This document shows, piece after piece, positions 33,617 through 46,416 of a DNA stretch of 64,000 nucleotides. Position 1 is the first letter of the stretch; each line of letters opens with the position of its first letter. A program made the position numbers and the translations under genes. Source of the DNA: Leptospira interrogans (GTDB taxonomy: Bacteria > Spirochaetota > Leptospiria > Leptospirales > Leptospiraceae); the NCBI RefSeq assembly GCF_900156205.1, contig NZ_FTNA01000015.1:42439-106438 (forward strand), given 5' to 3'. Below the pieces are notes generated by a model. That model was not told the origin of the DNA. It searched no databases and saw nothing but the letters and a program-made list of their open reading frames with translations.

Positions 33617-33706
33617 GGTTGGTGATGATAGAGAGCATTTTACTGAATTCACGACGCGGTACGTTTTAGTTTTACAAAAATGTGGGAACTCATACAAAAA
33701 CTATAA

Positions 33707-33809
33707 TAGAGTTGTTGAAAAATTCTATAGTGGAGTTTAACAAAACTACTTCAATCGACAGTTTCCATACAACGGAAATCGATGGCGAATTAATTTTTCA
33801 AAAACTCTA
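33707..33809 (+). repeat. RepB copy
   Basis: TAGAGTTGTTGAAAAATTCT to AATTTTTCAAAAACTCTA, 103 bp. Confidence 0.7.
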
Positions 33810-33963
33810 ATAACAAAAGGATTTTAAAAAGCTTATAAATTATAGGGTATAGCGATTATTGTGGGAACTACCACATTTTATTGAAAATTCAAAAATGATT
33901 CATTCTAAGAATTGAAGGCAAACTCTTTATAGAGATCAGTAATAGTAAAATTATATTCATTTG

Positions 33964-35157
33964 TTATCTTTCAACAACCCAGGTCTTGATGATTTCAATA
34001 TCGTTGATCACTTGAATTCTATAATTGCCGGTCATCTGTTCTGGAAATAAATTCCAGTCGAGGTAAAATATCGAAGACTTCCATTCGGGTTGAAGAATCC
34101 AATCGATTCTTTTACAAACAAAATTTGGATTACATACTTCCACCTTTAAATCATATTTTCCAGGTTTTTTTACTTCGAGCGCGAGAATCGCTCGTTTTTG
34201 AGGATTCAATTTTTCTTCGCAGTCCAAGAGTTTTTTTTGAACTAGATCAGAACAAATCTTTAGATCTTCTTCAAAGAAAATTTTTCCTGCGGGTAGAACT
34301 TTAGAAGGATTCCAATAGACGGTTCCGGTTTTGAGTTCGTCTAACACTCCTTCGTCGGTCTCGAAAGAAGTGGGAAAAGATTCTAAGGTTTGAAAGTCAA
34401 TCGATGGTCTTAAAACGTGAAAGTGTAAGTGAGGGGCGCTGCTAAAACCTGTGTTTCCGGAAAGAGCAATTTTGTCCCCAGTCTGAATGATTTGTCCTAT
34501 CTGAACAAATACACTTTTGTATTTTAAATGAGCGTATTCTGCTATACTTCCGTCTTTATGAAGAATCTGGATGAAGTTTGCTTTATCTTTAAAGGATGGA
34601 TGGATTCCGCCGGATTGATATTTGTCTTCTTTGGCGATTACAAGACCACCCTTTGCCGCTAAAACAGAACTTCCTTCCGGAAGAACGAAATCGAGTGCGT
34701 AGGGAATTGTTCCGGCATGGGTGAACTTTCCTTTGTAACCTTGTCCAACTCTGGAAGTGGATTCGAAAGGTAAACGATAAGGAATCATATTTTCTTTGGG
34801 GGCGTTGTTGTCTCCTGCTCTTACGTAAATTTGAGAACTGTAAGAACTTGATTTATAAATGTCGATCGGACTGATTGTAAGAATCTTTTTCGGTTCTGAA
34901 CTACCTCTGGAAATAAAACGATAAGGAAGAGTAACGTCGGATTCAAAATTTTCTAAACTCGTAAAGTAGAAGTTCACTGAGAATGGATATTCTCCGGAAG
35001 GAGTTCGGTTTTGAACGTAGAATTCTATTTTATTATTTTCATTTCGTGTGAGAATACAGATCCATTCTTTGGGTTTGCATTCTCCTTTTAAATCTGGAAT
35101 ATCCGCAGATAGATTATAAGAAGTGAATGAAATAAAAATGAAAATGATATTTCGCAT
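33964..35157 (-). CDS. Exported M23-family metallopeptidase
   Basis: 397 residues. Signal peptide ([18 protein letters not shown]). After a ~125-residue N-terminal beta domain comes the M23 (LytM) domain, about 135-260: H147 and D156 ([12 protein letters not shown]), H210 (EYAHL) and H243-L-H245, the zinc ligands and catalytic His of glycyl-glycine-type endopeptidases. These cut or bind peptidoglycan peptide links in the periplasm. A C-terminal ~120-residue domain with CNPNFVCKR may be disulfide-bonded. All metal ligands appear present, so it is probably active. Monocistronic. Confidence 0.85.
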   Translation of the reverse strand: MRNIIFIFISFTSYNLSADIPDLKGECKPKEWICILTRNENNKIEFYVQNRTPSGEYPFSVNFYFTSLENFESDVTLPYRFISRGSSEPKKILTISPIDIYKSSSYSSQIYVRAGDNNAPKENMIPYRLPFESTSRVGQGYKGKFTHAGTIPYALDFVLPEGSSVLAAKGGLVIAKEDKYQSGGIHPSFKDKANFIQILHKDGSIAEYAHLKYKSVFVQIGQIIQTGDKIALSGNTGFSSAPHLHFHVLRPSIDFQTLESFPTSFETDEGVLDELKTGTVYWNPSKVLPAGKIFFEEDLKICSDLVQKKLLDCEEKLNPQKRAILALEVKKPGKYDLKVEVCNPNFVCKRIDWILQPEWKSSIFYLDWNLFPEQMTGNYRIQVINDIEIIKTWVVER

Positions 35158-35238
35158 CTCGTTTCATCTTTTTCTAAAAGATATAAGAACCTGTCTCAAA
35201 AGTAACTCAATGGCACTGCTCACTATGAATCGCAGCGC

Positions 35239-35276
<38 letters not shown>

Positions 35277-35349
35277 AAGAATTAAATTTTCGGATGTGCT
35301 GTAAATTAGAAAATAAGTTTTTTACTAGTATCCATAGTTCATTTGATTT

Positions 35350-35529
35350 TTACTATTCGAACGTATGAAAAAAATACTACTATTAGTTTGTTTCAAAAGT
35401 TAGAATAGGCACAAACCTACTTTAAAAACGGCCAACAATTCCAGATTAGACGTAATTTTTGAGAACTTCCGTATTTTTGTAAAATCGATGGTTCATTTTG
35501 AATACCATTTTTATGTGTCTGAGTAGTGT
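35350..35529 (-). repeat. RepA, diverged copy
   Basis: Starts TTACTATTCGAACGTATGAA and ends TTATGTGTCTGAGTAGTG; the interior is only partly alignable. Confidence 0.5.
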
Positions 35530-35707
35530 ACCTTTATATTTGTAAGATTTTATTTTTCATTAGAGTTGTTGAAAAATTCCATAATTTTCTATTACTCAGA
35601 ATTATATAATAAGTGTCCCAATATTTAGGTTTGAACAGGTTTTATGATAAAAATTTACGGGTTATTTATTAGGAATTGTTAATAAAAAGGAAACCGAAAG
35701 GCATTCA

Positions 35708-35976
35708 TTAACATTGAGTTCGGTGTAAGAAAATTTTTCTAAAAGAATAGTTCCTACAATTTTAGAATTTGTTCGTAAAATCGTGATTTGCTGTAGTTCC
35801 TACATCATTTTACAGATAAACCTAAGTTTTGTGGTAGTTCCCACATCTCAAAGTTTTACTGTAAAATATAGATTTGTGATAGTTCCCACAGATTAAGTCA
35901 CATAATAAATTTTAAACATTCATTTTTTATGGAAAAATCAGGTTTTTATAAACACCTTACGCTGAACTCACGTTAA
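35708..35976 (+). repeat. RepE, 269-bp MITE-like element (uninterrupted reference)
   Basis: TTAACATTGAGTTCGGTGTAAG at one end and, inverted, CTTACGCTGAACTCACGTTAA at the other. It contains the exact TGTGGTAGTTCCCACA (35830-35845) and three related TTCC(C/T)ACA boxes. The stretch TTTGTTCGTAAAATCGTGAT is the site split by RepA at 6472 and by RepC at 49686. Confidence 0.7.
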
Positions 35977-35977
35977 T

Positions 35978-36184
35978 TAGAGTTGTTAAAAAATTCCATA
36001 GTGGAGATTGACAAAACTGCTTCAATCAATCGTTTTCATACAGCGGAAACCAATGGTAAATTCATTAGAGTTGTTGAAAAATTCCATAACAACAATTAAC
36101 AAAACGCTTCAATCGGCCGTTTCCATATAACGAAAACCCATAGAGAATTAATTTTTCAACAATTCTATTTTTCAATAAATCTAA
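35978..36184 (+). repeat. RepB interrupted by a second RepB
   Basis: The first RepB runs 35978-36065 and its last ~16 bases (TTTTTCAATAAATCTA) reappear at 36168-36184 after the second copy. Confidence 0.6.
36066..36167 (+). repeat. RepB inside RepB
   Basis: TAGAGTTGTTGAAAAATTCC to AATTTTTCAACAATTCTA, 102 bp, same orientation as its host copy. Confidence 0.65.
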
Positions 36185-36281
36185 TTTTAAAAAACTCCAA
36201 TGATTCTGAAAAAGTTATATTCTTTTTCAAAAAATTGTTTGGAGGACTCTATATAACATTAAAATATTATTCTTTAATATA

Positions 36282-36998
36282 TTATAAAAATCGAATTAAT
36301 ATTCCCGCGCAGGCAGCCCCGCTTAAAGGAGCGAATACAGGCAACCAAGCGTATTTCCAATTGGAGGTTCCTTTTCCTGCTATGGGTAAAATAAAATGGG
36401 CAATTCTTGGTCCTAAATCTCTGGCCGGATTGATTGCATAACCGGTCGTTCCTCCCATGGAAAGACCGATACTCCAAACAAGAATTCCTACTAAAAAAGT
36501 CCCAAAATGAACGCTTAAACCTTGTAGTTTGGGTGAGAAAATAGAAACGATTCCCAAGATGAGTAAAAAGGTTCCTAAAAACTCGCTGAAAAAATTATAA
36601 ACGTTATGCGAAATTGCTGGTTCGGTGGAGAACACGGCTAGAATTTTTCCCGGATCTTTGGTTTCTTTCCAATGCGGTAGATAGTGCAGGTAATTGAAAA
36701 CGGCTCCTAAAAACGCTCCTGCAATTTGTGCGGGAATATAAAATATCAATTTAGTGTAATCTCCGGATTGGATTGCAAACGCAAGCGTCACGGCGGGATT
36801 GAGATGTGCGTCTAAACTTCCAAATGCGTTGGAAACAAAAACTCCGATCATCACCGCAAAGGCCCAGCCTGCCGTAATTACGATCCAGCCTCCATCTTTG
36901 GATTTACTTTTTTCAAGCAAAACCCCGGCTACAACTCCGTTTCCCAAAAGAATCAATACAAAAGTTCCTAAAAATTCTCCTAAAATAGGCGATCCCAT
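36282..36998 (-). CDS. glpF: Aquaglyceroporin (MIP family, GlpF-like)
   Basis: 238 residues, six transmembrane segments plus the two half-helices with NPA boxes: HLNPAVTLAFA and AINPARDLGPR. The Asp after the second NPAR is typical of the glycerol facilitator branch rather than water-only aquaporins, so passage of glycerol across the inner membrane is likely. GGGGGAAGG lies just before the ATG. No glycerol kinase gene is adjacent. It is a single gene facing repeat DNA on both sides. Confidence 0.88.
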   Translation of the reverse strand: MGSPILGEFLGTFVLILLGNGVVAGVLLEKSKSKDGGWIVITAGWAFAVMIGVFVSNAFGSLDAHLNPAVTLAFAIQSGDYTKLIFYIPAQIAGAFLGAVFNYLHYLPHWKETKDPGKILAVFSTEPAISHNVYNFFSEFLGTFLLILGIVSIFSPKLQGLSVHFGTFLVGILVWSIGLSMGGTTGYAINPARDLGPRIAHFILPIAGKGTSNWKYAWLPVFAPLSGAACAGILIRFL

Positions 36999-37575
36999 CC
37001 TTCCCCCTAACTCTAATGATCGAAACTAAAACCCAGACAAGGTTCTGAAATTCTATTTTTACTCAACAAAAATACCTAAAAATGGCTGTTTAAAAGATTT
37101 TATAAGATTGTGAAGGAGCGAGAACTTTACCTCAAAACTTTCAATGTAGGAACTGATACATTGCGAATAAGTTTTTCTAAAACCAAAATTGCTCTAAAAA
37201 GAGACATAATTTGTAGGAACTCATACGAAAATTTACCAATGAAAAAACGGTTCAAAGAGGGGGGTAAATTATAGAATGTAATGATTTTTGTGGGAACTCC
37301 CACTGCGATTGAAAGACAGAAAGTTTTTCAAAAAGCCCAGTAAAGTTGAAATGAGACTAAATCTGTGGGAACTACTGCAAATTTGAAATTTTACGTTGAG
37401 ATTTAAAAATGTCGCAACTCCGGAATTTTATTAGAAACTTCTAAAGAAGTATTGGGGCAAACTCTGATAAAACGACTCGGAATATTTGAGTATTCCTACT
37501 GGTTTCTACATTGAATTTTTTCAATTTCCCTTATCTTTTTTCTGAATCGACCGATTAAGAATGTAGGAGGACAAG
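36999..37575. other. Gene-free interval before fliD
   Basis: Contains several TGTGGGAACTC-type fragments (about 37140-37400), none a complete element of the families named here. The last 50 bases should hold the fliD promoter; AGGAGG lies 7 bases before the ATG. Confidence 0.5.
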
Positions 37576-39495
37576 ATGCCCGCGTTTACGATTCCAGGAC
37601 TTAGTTCCGGACAAGATACAAATTTGATCGTAAAAAAATTAGTGGAATTGGAAGCAAAACCAATCCGTAGACTTGAACAACAGAATTCGTTTAACAAAGC
37701 TCAGTCGAAAGCGTGGAATGACCTCAAAACGGTAACAACCGATCTACAAGAAAAAACAAGAGCACTTATTTCTTTTACGGCTCCATTTGCGATGAAAAGT
37801 ATCGTTTCCGAACCAGAAGGGATTATTAGTGGAGACGCTTCTCGTTCCGCAAGTTCCGGTAAACGTAGGATCGAAATTAAAGAACTTGCAACTTCTCACC
37901 AAATCTCAGGAGAAAAGACAGACGTAAACAAACAGATTCCCGCTGGAAAATTTAAAATTTTTTCCGGAGATTCCGAAAAAGAAATAGAATTTTCAGGAGG
38001 AACGATTCGGGATCTTGCTTCTTCGATAAAAGTTTCCGCAGCAGGACTTGTAAACACCGGACTTGTCAAAGTGGACGGAGATAATTACGTTCTTACTTTA
38101 ACGGCGACTTTTTCCGGAAAAGATCGTAAACTAAAGTTCGAAGATTCAAACGGAGTTTTACAAGCAGCCAATCTTGTAGGTGCAACTGAACCCGCAGATC
38201 CTCCTAAAGAGTTGAATTTTCTTCCCGAAAAAGATCAGATCCAAATTTTTCAACCTGAAAAATACGGAATCTCTTCCGATTCTAAACCCGTTTTTAAAGA
38301 AGAAAGTGGTAAGAAGTGGATGGAAATTGCGAGCGTTGCTTCGTTTCAATTTGGAATTCCTACTACCGAGTTTAAAAAAAACACAAAAATTGAACTTGCC
38401 ACTTCTACCGAATTTGCACCGGAAGAAAAAATAGAATTAGGAATTCTTTATAAAGAAAATGATAAGGAAAAAATGATCTTTGAAACCGCTTCCAAAGAGA
38501 ATGGAAAAGTGGTTCTCAATTTAAAAAATTTTCCCTCTGGTCAAAAGGTTCATAAAATACTTTTAGCGAATTCGAGTGGTAAAACCATTATATTAGATTC
38601 TTTTCATATAATAATTCCAGGAGAATTTAAAGGAGCTAAACCTTCCAAAGAAATTGCCGAGGCCAAGGACGCGGTTTTTTTAGTAGATGGGATCGAAGTT
38701 AATCGTCCTAAAAACGAAGGGCTTACAGACGTTTTAGATGGGGTTTCTCTCAATCTTCATAAAAAAACAGAAGGGCCCGTAAACATAGATATAAAAACGG
38801 ATTCCGATAAAGGTATAGAGATGATCAAGGAGTTCGTGGCTGCTTATAACACTGTATTAAAATTTTCTAAAGAATCCACCGCCGTGGACAAGAATTCTAC
38901 CGTTCGGGATGGAAAGGAAGAAGGTGGAGAAATTGGGCAAAGTTTTTGGGAAGGAAAAACTAAAACGGGACTTTTATCCGGAGAACACACAGTGATTCGA
39001 TTGATCGCTGGAATGAAAACAGTTGCGAGCTCATCCTATCCGGTAAGCGGAGAAAATTCTGTCAGAATGTTAAGCGACATCGGTATTAATACCGGTAAGG
39101 TGGGAAGTAAATGGGCCGATATACAAGACGGTTTTTTGATCTTGGATGAAGATAAGTTACGTTCTAAACTTGCCGAAAATCCGGATTCTGTCAGAAATCT
39201 TTTTGCGATCGATACAAATTCGGATGCAAGGATGGATACTGGAGTTGGGGTAGATTTATTAGAACATATTAAACCTTACACTCAGTATGCGGGAGGGCTT
39301 GTTTCTGGAAAAGTGAAAATGCTCGAGGAACAGGTTGCTGATAATAACAAGAAGATTAAAGAATTTGAAAATCATCTTGTAAGTTACGAGAAAAAATTGA
39401 AATCCAAGTTTCTCTATATGGAACAAGGAGTCGGTAAGAACAAAGCCGTAGGCGCTTATTTGAACAACAATCTAAAAGGCGCTAGAAACGAGTGA
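37576..39495 (+). CDS. fliD: Flagellar hook-associated protein 2 (filament cap)
   Basis: 639 residues. The N-terminus (MPAFTIPGLSSGQDTNLIVKK) and the helical segment after it fit the FliD N-terminal domain, and the C-terminus (LLEHIKPYTQYAGGLVSGKV, then coiled coil to YLNNNLKGARNE) fits the FliD C-terminal domain. FliD caps the filament and guides flagellin assembly; in spirochaetes the filament lies in the periplasm. It is longer than the usual ~470 residues because of a large middle insertion (about 200-370). No signal peptide, as expected for export through the flagellar apparatus. The next gene follows after 17 bases. Confidence 0.9.
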   Translation: MPAFTIPGLSSGQDTNLIVKKLVELEAKPIRRLEQQNSFNKAQSKAWNDLKTVTTDLQEKTRALISFTAPFAMKSIVSEPEGIISGDASRSASSGKRRIEIKELATSHQISGEKTDVNKQIPAGKFKIFSGDSEKEIEFSGGTIRDLASSIKVSAAGLVNTGLVKVDGDNYVLTLTATFSGKDRKLKFEDSNGVLQAANLVGATEPADPPKELNFLPEKDQIQIFQPEKYGISSDSKPVFKEESGKKWMEIASVASFQFGIPTTEFKKNTKIELATSTEFAPEEKIELGILYKENDKEKMIFETASKENGKVVLNLKNFPSGQKVHKILLANSSGKTIILDSFHIIIPGEFKGAKPSKEIAEAKDAVFLVDGIEVNRPKNEGLTDVLDGVSLNLHKKTEGPVNIDIKTDSDKGIEMIKEFVAAYNTVLKFSKESTAVDKNSTVRDGKEEGGEIGQSFWEGKTKTGLLSGEHTVIRLIAGMKTVASSSYPVSGENSVRMLSDIGINTGKVGSKWADIQDGFLILDEDKLRSKLAENPDSVRNLFAIDTNSDARMDTGVGVDLLEHIKPYTQYAGGLVSGKVKMLEEQVADNNKKIKEFENHLVSYEKKLKSKFLYMEQGVGKNKAVGAYLNNNLKGARNE

Positions 39496-39512
39496 TAGAG
39501 TAGGAGAATGAA

Positions 39513-40469
39513 ATGGAAATTTATATCAACGAACATCTCATAGATAGTTCTCTTGAAAACGAAAAAAAGTTAGGCGAAGTTTTCGGAGAAGTCAACAAAT
39601 GGGTCGAATCAAAAGGTAAATATCTTCTAAGTTGCACCGTAGACGGGGTAGAATTTCAAACTTCTATTATGAATGATCAAGAAATAGAATCAGTTGCCAA
39701 GATGGAATTTTTTGTGGGAGAAGAGATGGACTTTCTCGTTTCCACACTAACCGAGTTGGATTTATACGTGGATAAGGTTGGTTCTACTTTATTTGGAAGA
39801 GATTCTTTGACCGAAAAAGAATCCCGAGAACTATCAGACGGAATTAAATGGATCGGTAGCGTTTTAGATTCCGCTTCTAACTTATTACACCTCAAACTAG
39901 ATCAGATCAAGCCGATGGGAACCGGAAATACTGTATCACAAATTCTGGCTGAGATTTCGTCTAACTGTGGTAGCTTGGATAACACTGAAACCATCGAAAA
40001 CTTTTTAGAACATCTAAGAGATCTGAAACTTTTTATCATGGATTTGATTGCTCGGACTCAAGTTTTGGATTTAGATCTGCCAACTCTAAAAGAAATTTTG
40101 AATACGTTTATAGAGAACATAGGTGGACTTAAAGAGGCTTTTGTAAAAGTAAATGAATCGTATCAATCTGGAAAGGACGAAGTAGCAATCGAGCTACTGA
40201 CTCAATCCATTTCACAAATCAACGTGTTGTTGACTTCGTTTATCACTTTGAAGTTGAAAAAACCGGATTTAGATTTTTCAGAGATTGAAATTAATGGAAT
40301 TGGTTTCGAAGAAAAAACCGGAGAATTAAACGAAATTTTGGCTTCGATTGCGGTCGCATTAGAAGAGAAGGATATTATCCGTGCAGGAGATTCGATTGAG
40401 TATGAACTTCCTGGAACGTTAGACGAAATACTTCCATTTCTAAAATTAATTCGGGAAAAAATTTCTTAA
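39513..40469 (+). CDS. Helical protein co-transcribed with fliD
   Basis: 318 residues, strongly acidic and helical, no signal peptide or membrane segment. The N-terminal ~70 residues are a small beta-containing domain (MEIYINEHLID, LLSCTVDGVEF), followed by helices resembling a coiled-coil bundle. AGGAG precedes the ATG. Because it follows fliD at 17 bases it probably serves flagellar assembly, perhaps as a chaperone or regulator (inference from position only). I recognise no named family. Confidence 0.65.
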   Translation: MEIYINEHLIDSSLENEKKLGEVFGEVNKWVESKGKYLLSCTVDGVEFQTSIMNDQEIESVAKMEFFVGEEMDFLVSTLTELDLYVDKVGSTLFGRDSLTEKESRELSDGIKWIGSVLDSASNLLHLKLDQIKPMGTGNTVSQILAEISSNCGSLDNTETIENFLEHLRDLKLFIMDLIARTQVLDLDLPTLKEILNTFIENIGGLKEAFVKVNESYQSGKDEVAIELLTQSISQINVLLTSFITLKLKKPDLDFSEIEINGIGFEEKTGELNEILASIAVALEEKDIIRAGDSIEYELPGTLDEILPFLKLIREKIS

Positions 40470-40501
40470 AATAACAAACGACACGTAGTTTATTGATTGC
40501 G

Positions 40502-40780
40502 ATGTTACTCGTAACTCTACTCCGTTGTTTTTCGATTCAGGAGCATGGTGTAGAAACAAATAATTGGGGGCATCCATATATAGGTACACAAATTTCTATA
40601 ACAAGTTTTCCGTGTCTTGTGGAACTTTCCTCTATTCTTTTTTACATTCCTGTGCCTTTTGTCATTCTCAATGTACCCTTGTCGTTTATCGTGGATACGA
40701 TTTTATTGTCGGGGGATTTAGTGATCAAACCGGAAAGAAAAAGACCAACAATGGATAATTACTATTGCGATACACTATAA
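40502..40780 (+). CDS. YceK/YidQ-family (DUF1375-like) small lipoprotein
   Basis: 92 residues from ATG 40502 (an in-frame TTG at 40493 is also possible). A short hydrophobic start ends LLRC, a weak lipobox. The body matches the family pattern: NNWGHPYIGTQISI near the N-terminus, then VPLSFIVDTILLSGDLV near the C-terminus (compare PFSxxxDTLLLPxD in YceK/YidQ). The family's role is unknown; members are small outer-membrane lipoproteins. It lies 32 bases after the fliD-linked gene and could be read through from it. The signal looks short, so a start error is possible. Confidence 0.6.
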   Translation: MLLVTLLRCFSIQEHGVETNNWGHPYIGTQISITSFPCLVELSSILFYIPVPFVILNVPLSFIVDTILLSGDLVIKPERKRPTMDNYYCDTL

Positions 40781-41120
40781 AGCATAGTAGAGTTGTTGAA
40801 AAATTCCATAGCGACGATTAACAAAACTGCTTCAATTGCCGGTTTCCATAAAATAGAAACAGATGAAGAATTAATTTTTCAACAATTCTAATTTGTTTTG
40901 TATAGAATTTTAAAAAATTAAAATATTAAGATTCATTTATGTTCTGTTTTGAATTCAGGAAAGTTTAGGTGAGTTCGTCCTTGGTTTTGCTCAAGGTTTA
41001 GGCGTGCGCTTTTTGCTCTAATCAAACCCTTGACGGAACATTAAAAGAAAATAAACTTTTGAGATCGCAATTGATTGGTTCTGCTGCAATTCCCTTCATA
41101 TCGATTATAACGAATTTACG
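40781..41120. other. Gene-free interval with RepB
   Basis: A complete RepB (40788-40890) lies 8 bases after the YceK-like stop; the rest (to 41120) is unremarkable, with a RepF-like end near 41090. Confidence 0.55.
40788..40890 (+). repeat. RepB copy
   Basis: TAGAGTTGTTGAAAAATTCC to AATTTTTCAACAATTCTA, 103 bp. Its dyad ends directly after a gene could fold as a terminator-like hairpin. Confidence 0.7.
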
Positions 41121-42896
41121 CTAAAATACTTCTAAACAAAAAATCGTAACGTCGTCTGAAATTTCTCCATCCCCGTAAGAACTGGAATACGAAAGAATCG
41201 AACGGATCATAGAATTTGTGTCTTCTACGACCAAAGATCTGATTGCTTCGAGGAATTGGTATTGGCTTAGAGGATTTCCTTCTCTGTTTTTTACCTGAAA
41301 CAAACCATCTGAATATAAAAGAATTCTGTCCCCTTTTTTTAGATAGAGTTCATATCTTCGGAGGTAGGGAATAGGTGTTGTAAATAGAATTTCTCCAGAA
41401 CCTTCTACTGGAATACAAATTTTGTTTCGGATCAATAAAGCACAATGATGTCCTCCATAAGTATATTCTAATTTTCTTTCATATGGAATATATCTCATAT
41501 ACACAGAAGAGAAGGAATGAAGTGTGATCGTATCTTTTAAAAGTTCGTGTATAAAAAGAAGGTTTTTATCGGTGGAATCGCTTCTTTTGGTTGTAGCACC
41601 GAAAGCAATCGAGGTCATAGCGGCTACCATGGCCGCAGAGATTCCATGCCCGGAAACGTCTCCAAAAAGTATGTGAAGACTTTCATCTTTTTCTTTGATT
41701 ACATTTAAAATATCTCCACCCACTTTTATGTAAGGTTGAAAGTAGGAATAGAGTTTATAATCCGAAGAATCCGGAAAGTTTCGAGAGGTAATCATCTGTT
41801 GGATGTCTCTTGCAAGATCTAAATCTAGTTCTAACCTATATAATAACTTTCTAATTTTATCGAGAGAGTCTTTTTTTTCGGTAATGTCTCTGAGTATATA
41901 TACCTTCCCGTCGTTTTTTCCAGAAAGAGAAATCGGAGAAGAGGAAACTTCAAGATATTTATTTTCTATAATTTCGGACGGATGGTTTTCGATTTTTACG
42001 GTAAGATTGATAAATTCTTTTCTTTCAAAAAAGGAGTCGGAAGGGAATCCTTCCAGATAATCGCTTAGATTGAAATTTGATCCTGTAGATACGTTATCCG
42101 AAATTCCTAACATTTTTTTTGCGGATAAATTACTAAAGATAAGATTTCCTTTAGAAGAAAGAAGGATCACTCCTTCCCTGATTTCTGCATAAAGTTGTAA
42201 TGCAATATGTTCCAATTTGAGATCCATAAAACCGTATTTACGGATCGCTATAAAAATACAGATCGATTGAATGAGAGCCGAACTTCCGCTTAACGGAGGA
42301 AATGTAAGCGAAGCGTTCCAATATCTAGGAAGGAGTGTAGTAATAAAACTAATTAGATACGAAAATATCGTTCCGTAGGCGACTAGTCTAAATTGTTTAT
42401 TTAAAAGTGCATTGTGGGAGCGTAGTCCGTTAAAAATTAAAATCAAAGAACCGGTTAACGTAGGAATTCCAGTTACTAAAATACTAATGGGAAGATATAA
42501 GGGGCCGGCTTGAATCATGTCTCCCCAGTAAGCGCGAATAATACCTTGAACTACTAAATCGGTGCTGATCGTTATGAGAAATGAAACTAAACACAAACCT
42601 CTAAATAGGTATATTAGAAATTGAAATGAAGAGTTTGAGAATCGAACCGCAAATTCAAAAAATAGACAACCTATAAAAATCCAAGAAAAGGAAGACACTT
42701 TGAAAATGATTATAGGCCAGTCGTTTGGTAAGAAAGACCAATAAAGAATGAGAGAAATGTGCCAGATAAAAAGTATAAAAGAAAATCTTTGGTAGAGAGT
42801 AACCGTTTCAGATTTTCCTTTGAGTGCGCTTACATAGGCAAACAATGACCCATTGATGATTAATGCTGAAAAAGGAATCAGAATATATGGATTCAT
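41121..42896 (-). CDS. 7TM-PAS-SpoIIE serine phosphatase, downstream copy
   Basis: 591 residues. Seven hydrophobic segments fill the first ~225 residues (histidine-kinase-type 7TM sensor), then a PAS-like region (about 235-345) and a PP2C/SpoIIE phosphatase domain (about 375-590) with FGDVSGHGISAAMVAAM and the closing DDVTIFCLEVF. The Asp residues of the GDVSGHG and DDVT motifs bind the two metal ions. Such proteins dephosphorylate anti-sigma-factor antagonists in partner-switching. It lies 3 bases downstream of a paralogue with the same architecture. The phosphorylated target is not encoded here. Confidence 0.85.
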   Translation of the reverse strand: MNPYILIPFSALIINGSLFAYVSALKGKSETVTLYQRFSFILFIWHISLILYWSFLPNDWPIIIFKVSSFSWIFIGCLFFEFAVRFSNSSFQFLIYLFRGLCLVSFLITISTDLVVQGIIRAYWGDMIQAGPLYLPISILVTGIPTLTGSLILIFNGLRSHNALLNKQFRLVAYGTIFSYLISFITTLLPRYWNASLTFPPLSGSSALIQSICIFIAIRKYGFMDLKLEHIALQLYAEIREGVILLSSKGNLIFSNLSAKKMLGISDNVSTGSNFNLSDYLEGFPSDSFFERKEFINLTVKIENHPSEIIENKYLEVSSSPISLSGKNDGKVYILRDITEKKDSLDKIRKLLYRLELDLDLARDIQQMITSRNFPDSSDYKLYSYFQPYIKVGGDILNVIKEKDESLHILFGDVSGHGISAAMVAAMTSIAFGATTKRSDSTDKNLLFIHELLKDTITLHSFSSVYMRYIPYERKLEYTYGGHHCALLIRNKICIPVEGSGEILFTTPIPYLRRYELYLKKGDRILLYSDGLFQVKNREGNPLSQYQFLEAIRSLVVEDTNSMIRSILSYSSSYGDGEISDDVTIFCLEVF

Positions 42897-42899
42897 CTT

Positions 42900-44696
<1,797 letters not shown>

Positions 44697-44791
44697 GCAA
44701 AAAAAATGAATTTGAAAATTTTACCCGCCTCAATGTAAGCTGCGATGATAAATTTAAAACTATAATATTTACTAGTTTATTTAAACTACAC

Positions 44792-45748
44792 TTAAAAATG
44801 GGCCGAGTTTTTTCCAATTGTGGATTTTAGAATGTTTCTTGTGAGGATTTCATCTTGTTTGAGTTGGGAAATCAATGTTTCAACGCTTGAAAATTTAATT
44901 TCATCTCTGATTTTTTCCTTAAAATAGATTCTCACAGTTTGGTCGTATATATCTTTTTGAAAGTCGAATATATGAGACTCTAGGGTCAACGAATTTATAC
45001 CGAATGTAGGATTACGACCTATATTGATCATAGAAGGATATTCAATTCCTTCTACCTGAGTAAGACCAGCGTAAACACCGATGCCTGGAAGTAAAATATC
45101 CGTATTCGGTTTAACGTTTGCAGTTGGAAACCCGATGTCCCTTCCTCGCTTGTGCCCTCCCACTACAATTCCGGATATAGAGTAACTACGATTCAAACAA
45201 TGAAAGGCTTCTTTTACGTTACCTTCCGTTATCAATCTTCTTACATACGAACTAGAAAGTTTAGTATCATTTAAGTATACCGGATCTACTTTTTTTACTG
45301 AATACTTTAGTTTTTCTGAATATTCTTTTAAAAGTTCGTAATTACCTCTCCTCTGTTTGCCAAAACAATGGTTGAAGCCAATGATAATATTTTTAGCTTT
45401 TAATTGTTTAAGTAAAATTTCCTCTAAAAACAATTCCGCATTCATTTCCGCTAATTCGGTGTTAAATGGAAGAACGACTAAAAAATCAATTCCTTTTTGA
45501 CGAATCCATTCTTCTTTGTCTTCAAGGGACATCAAAATTTTCATTCCAGCTTTTTTTCCGAGTACGATCGCTGGATTTGGATCATAGGTGACTACACAGG
45601 AAGAGAGTCCGGTTGTTTGGGAAACTTTTAAAACCTGATCCAAAAGCGCTTGATGTCCCAGATGGATTCCATCAAAATTTCCTAAGGTCACTACGCAAGG
45701 GGAATGAATTGTTTTTCCGGCCTGTTCAATTGTATGGAATGTGATCAA
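44792..45748 (-). CDS. ribF: Bifunctional riboflavin kinase / FAD synthetase
   Basis: 318 residues. N-terminal FAD synthetase domain with GNFDGIHLGHQALL (23-36) and a nucleotidyl-transfer core (IIIGFNHCFGKQRRG); C-terminal flavokinase domain with RDIGFPTANVKP and FGINSLTLESHIFDF. It phosphorylates riboflavin to FMN and adenylates FMN to FAD in the cytoplasm. Length is typical. No FMN riboswitch was recognised upstream. Divergent from the plus-strand ORF at 45775. Confidence 0.93.
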   Translation of the reverse strand: MITFHTIEQAGKTIHSPCVVTLGNFDGIHLGHQALLDQVLKVSQTTGLSSCVVTYDPNPAIVLGKKAGMKILMSLEDKEEWIRQKGIDFLVVLPFNTELAEMNAELFLEEILLKQLKAKNIIIGFNHCFGKQRRGNYELLKEYSEKLKYSVKKVDPVYLNDTKLSSSYVRRLITEGNVKEAFHCLNRSYSISGIVVGGHKRGRDIGFPTANVKPNTDILLPGIGVYAGLTQVEGIEYPSMINIGRNPTFGINSLTLESHIFDFQKDIYDQTVRIYFKEKIRDEIKFSSVETLISQLKQDEILTRNILKSTIGKNSAHF

Positions 45749-45774
45749 ATTTTTCCCAATCCTGTCGATACTAG

Positions 45775-46416
<642 letters not shown>

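Larger units (their letters stand above)
32718..33963. other. Gene-free interval with RepH and RepB
   Basis: After about 250 bases of plain sequence and TTCCCACA-type debris, a RepH copy (33313-33616) and a RepB (33707-33809) follow, then a fragment holding the exact 16-mer TGTGGGAACTACCACA (33860-33875). An 80-codon ORF at 32971 overlaps this debris and is not credible. Confidence 0.6.

Noticed and set aside
40788..40890. Terminator hairpin after the YceK-like gene
   Set aside because: The dyad belongs to a RepB element present at many places; a terminator role is possible but not specifically supported.
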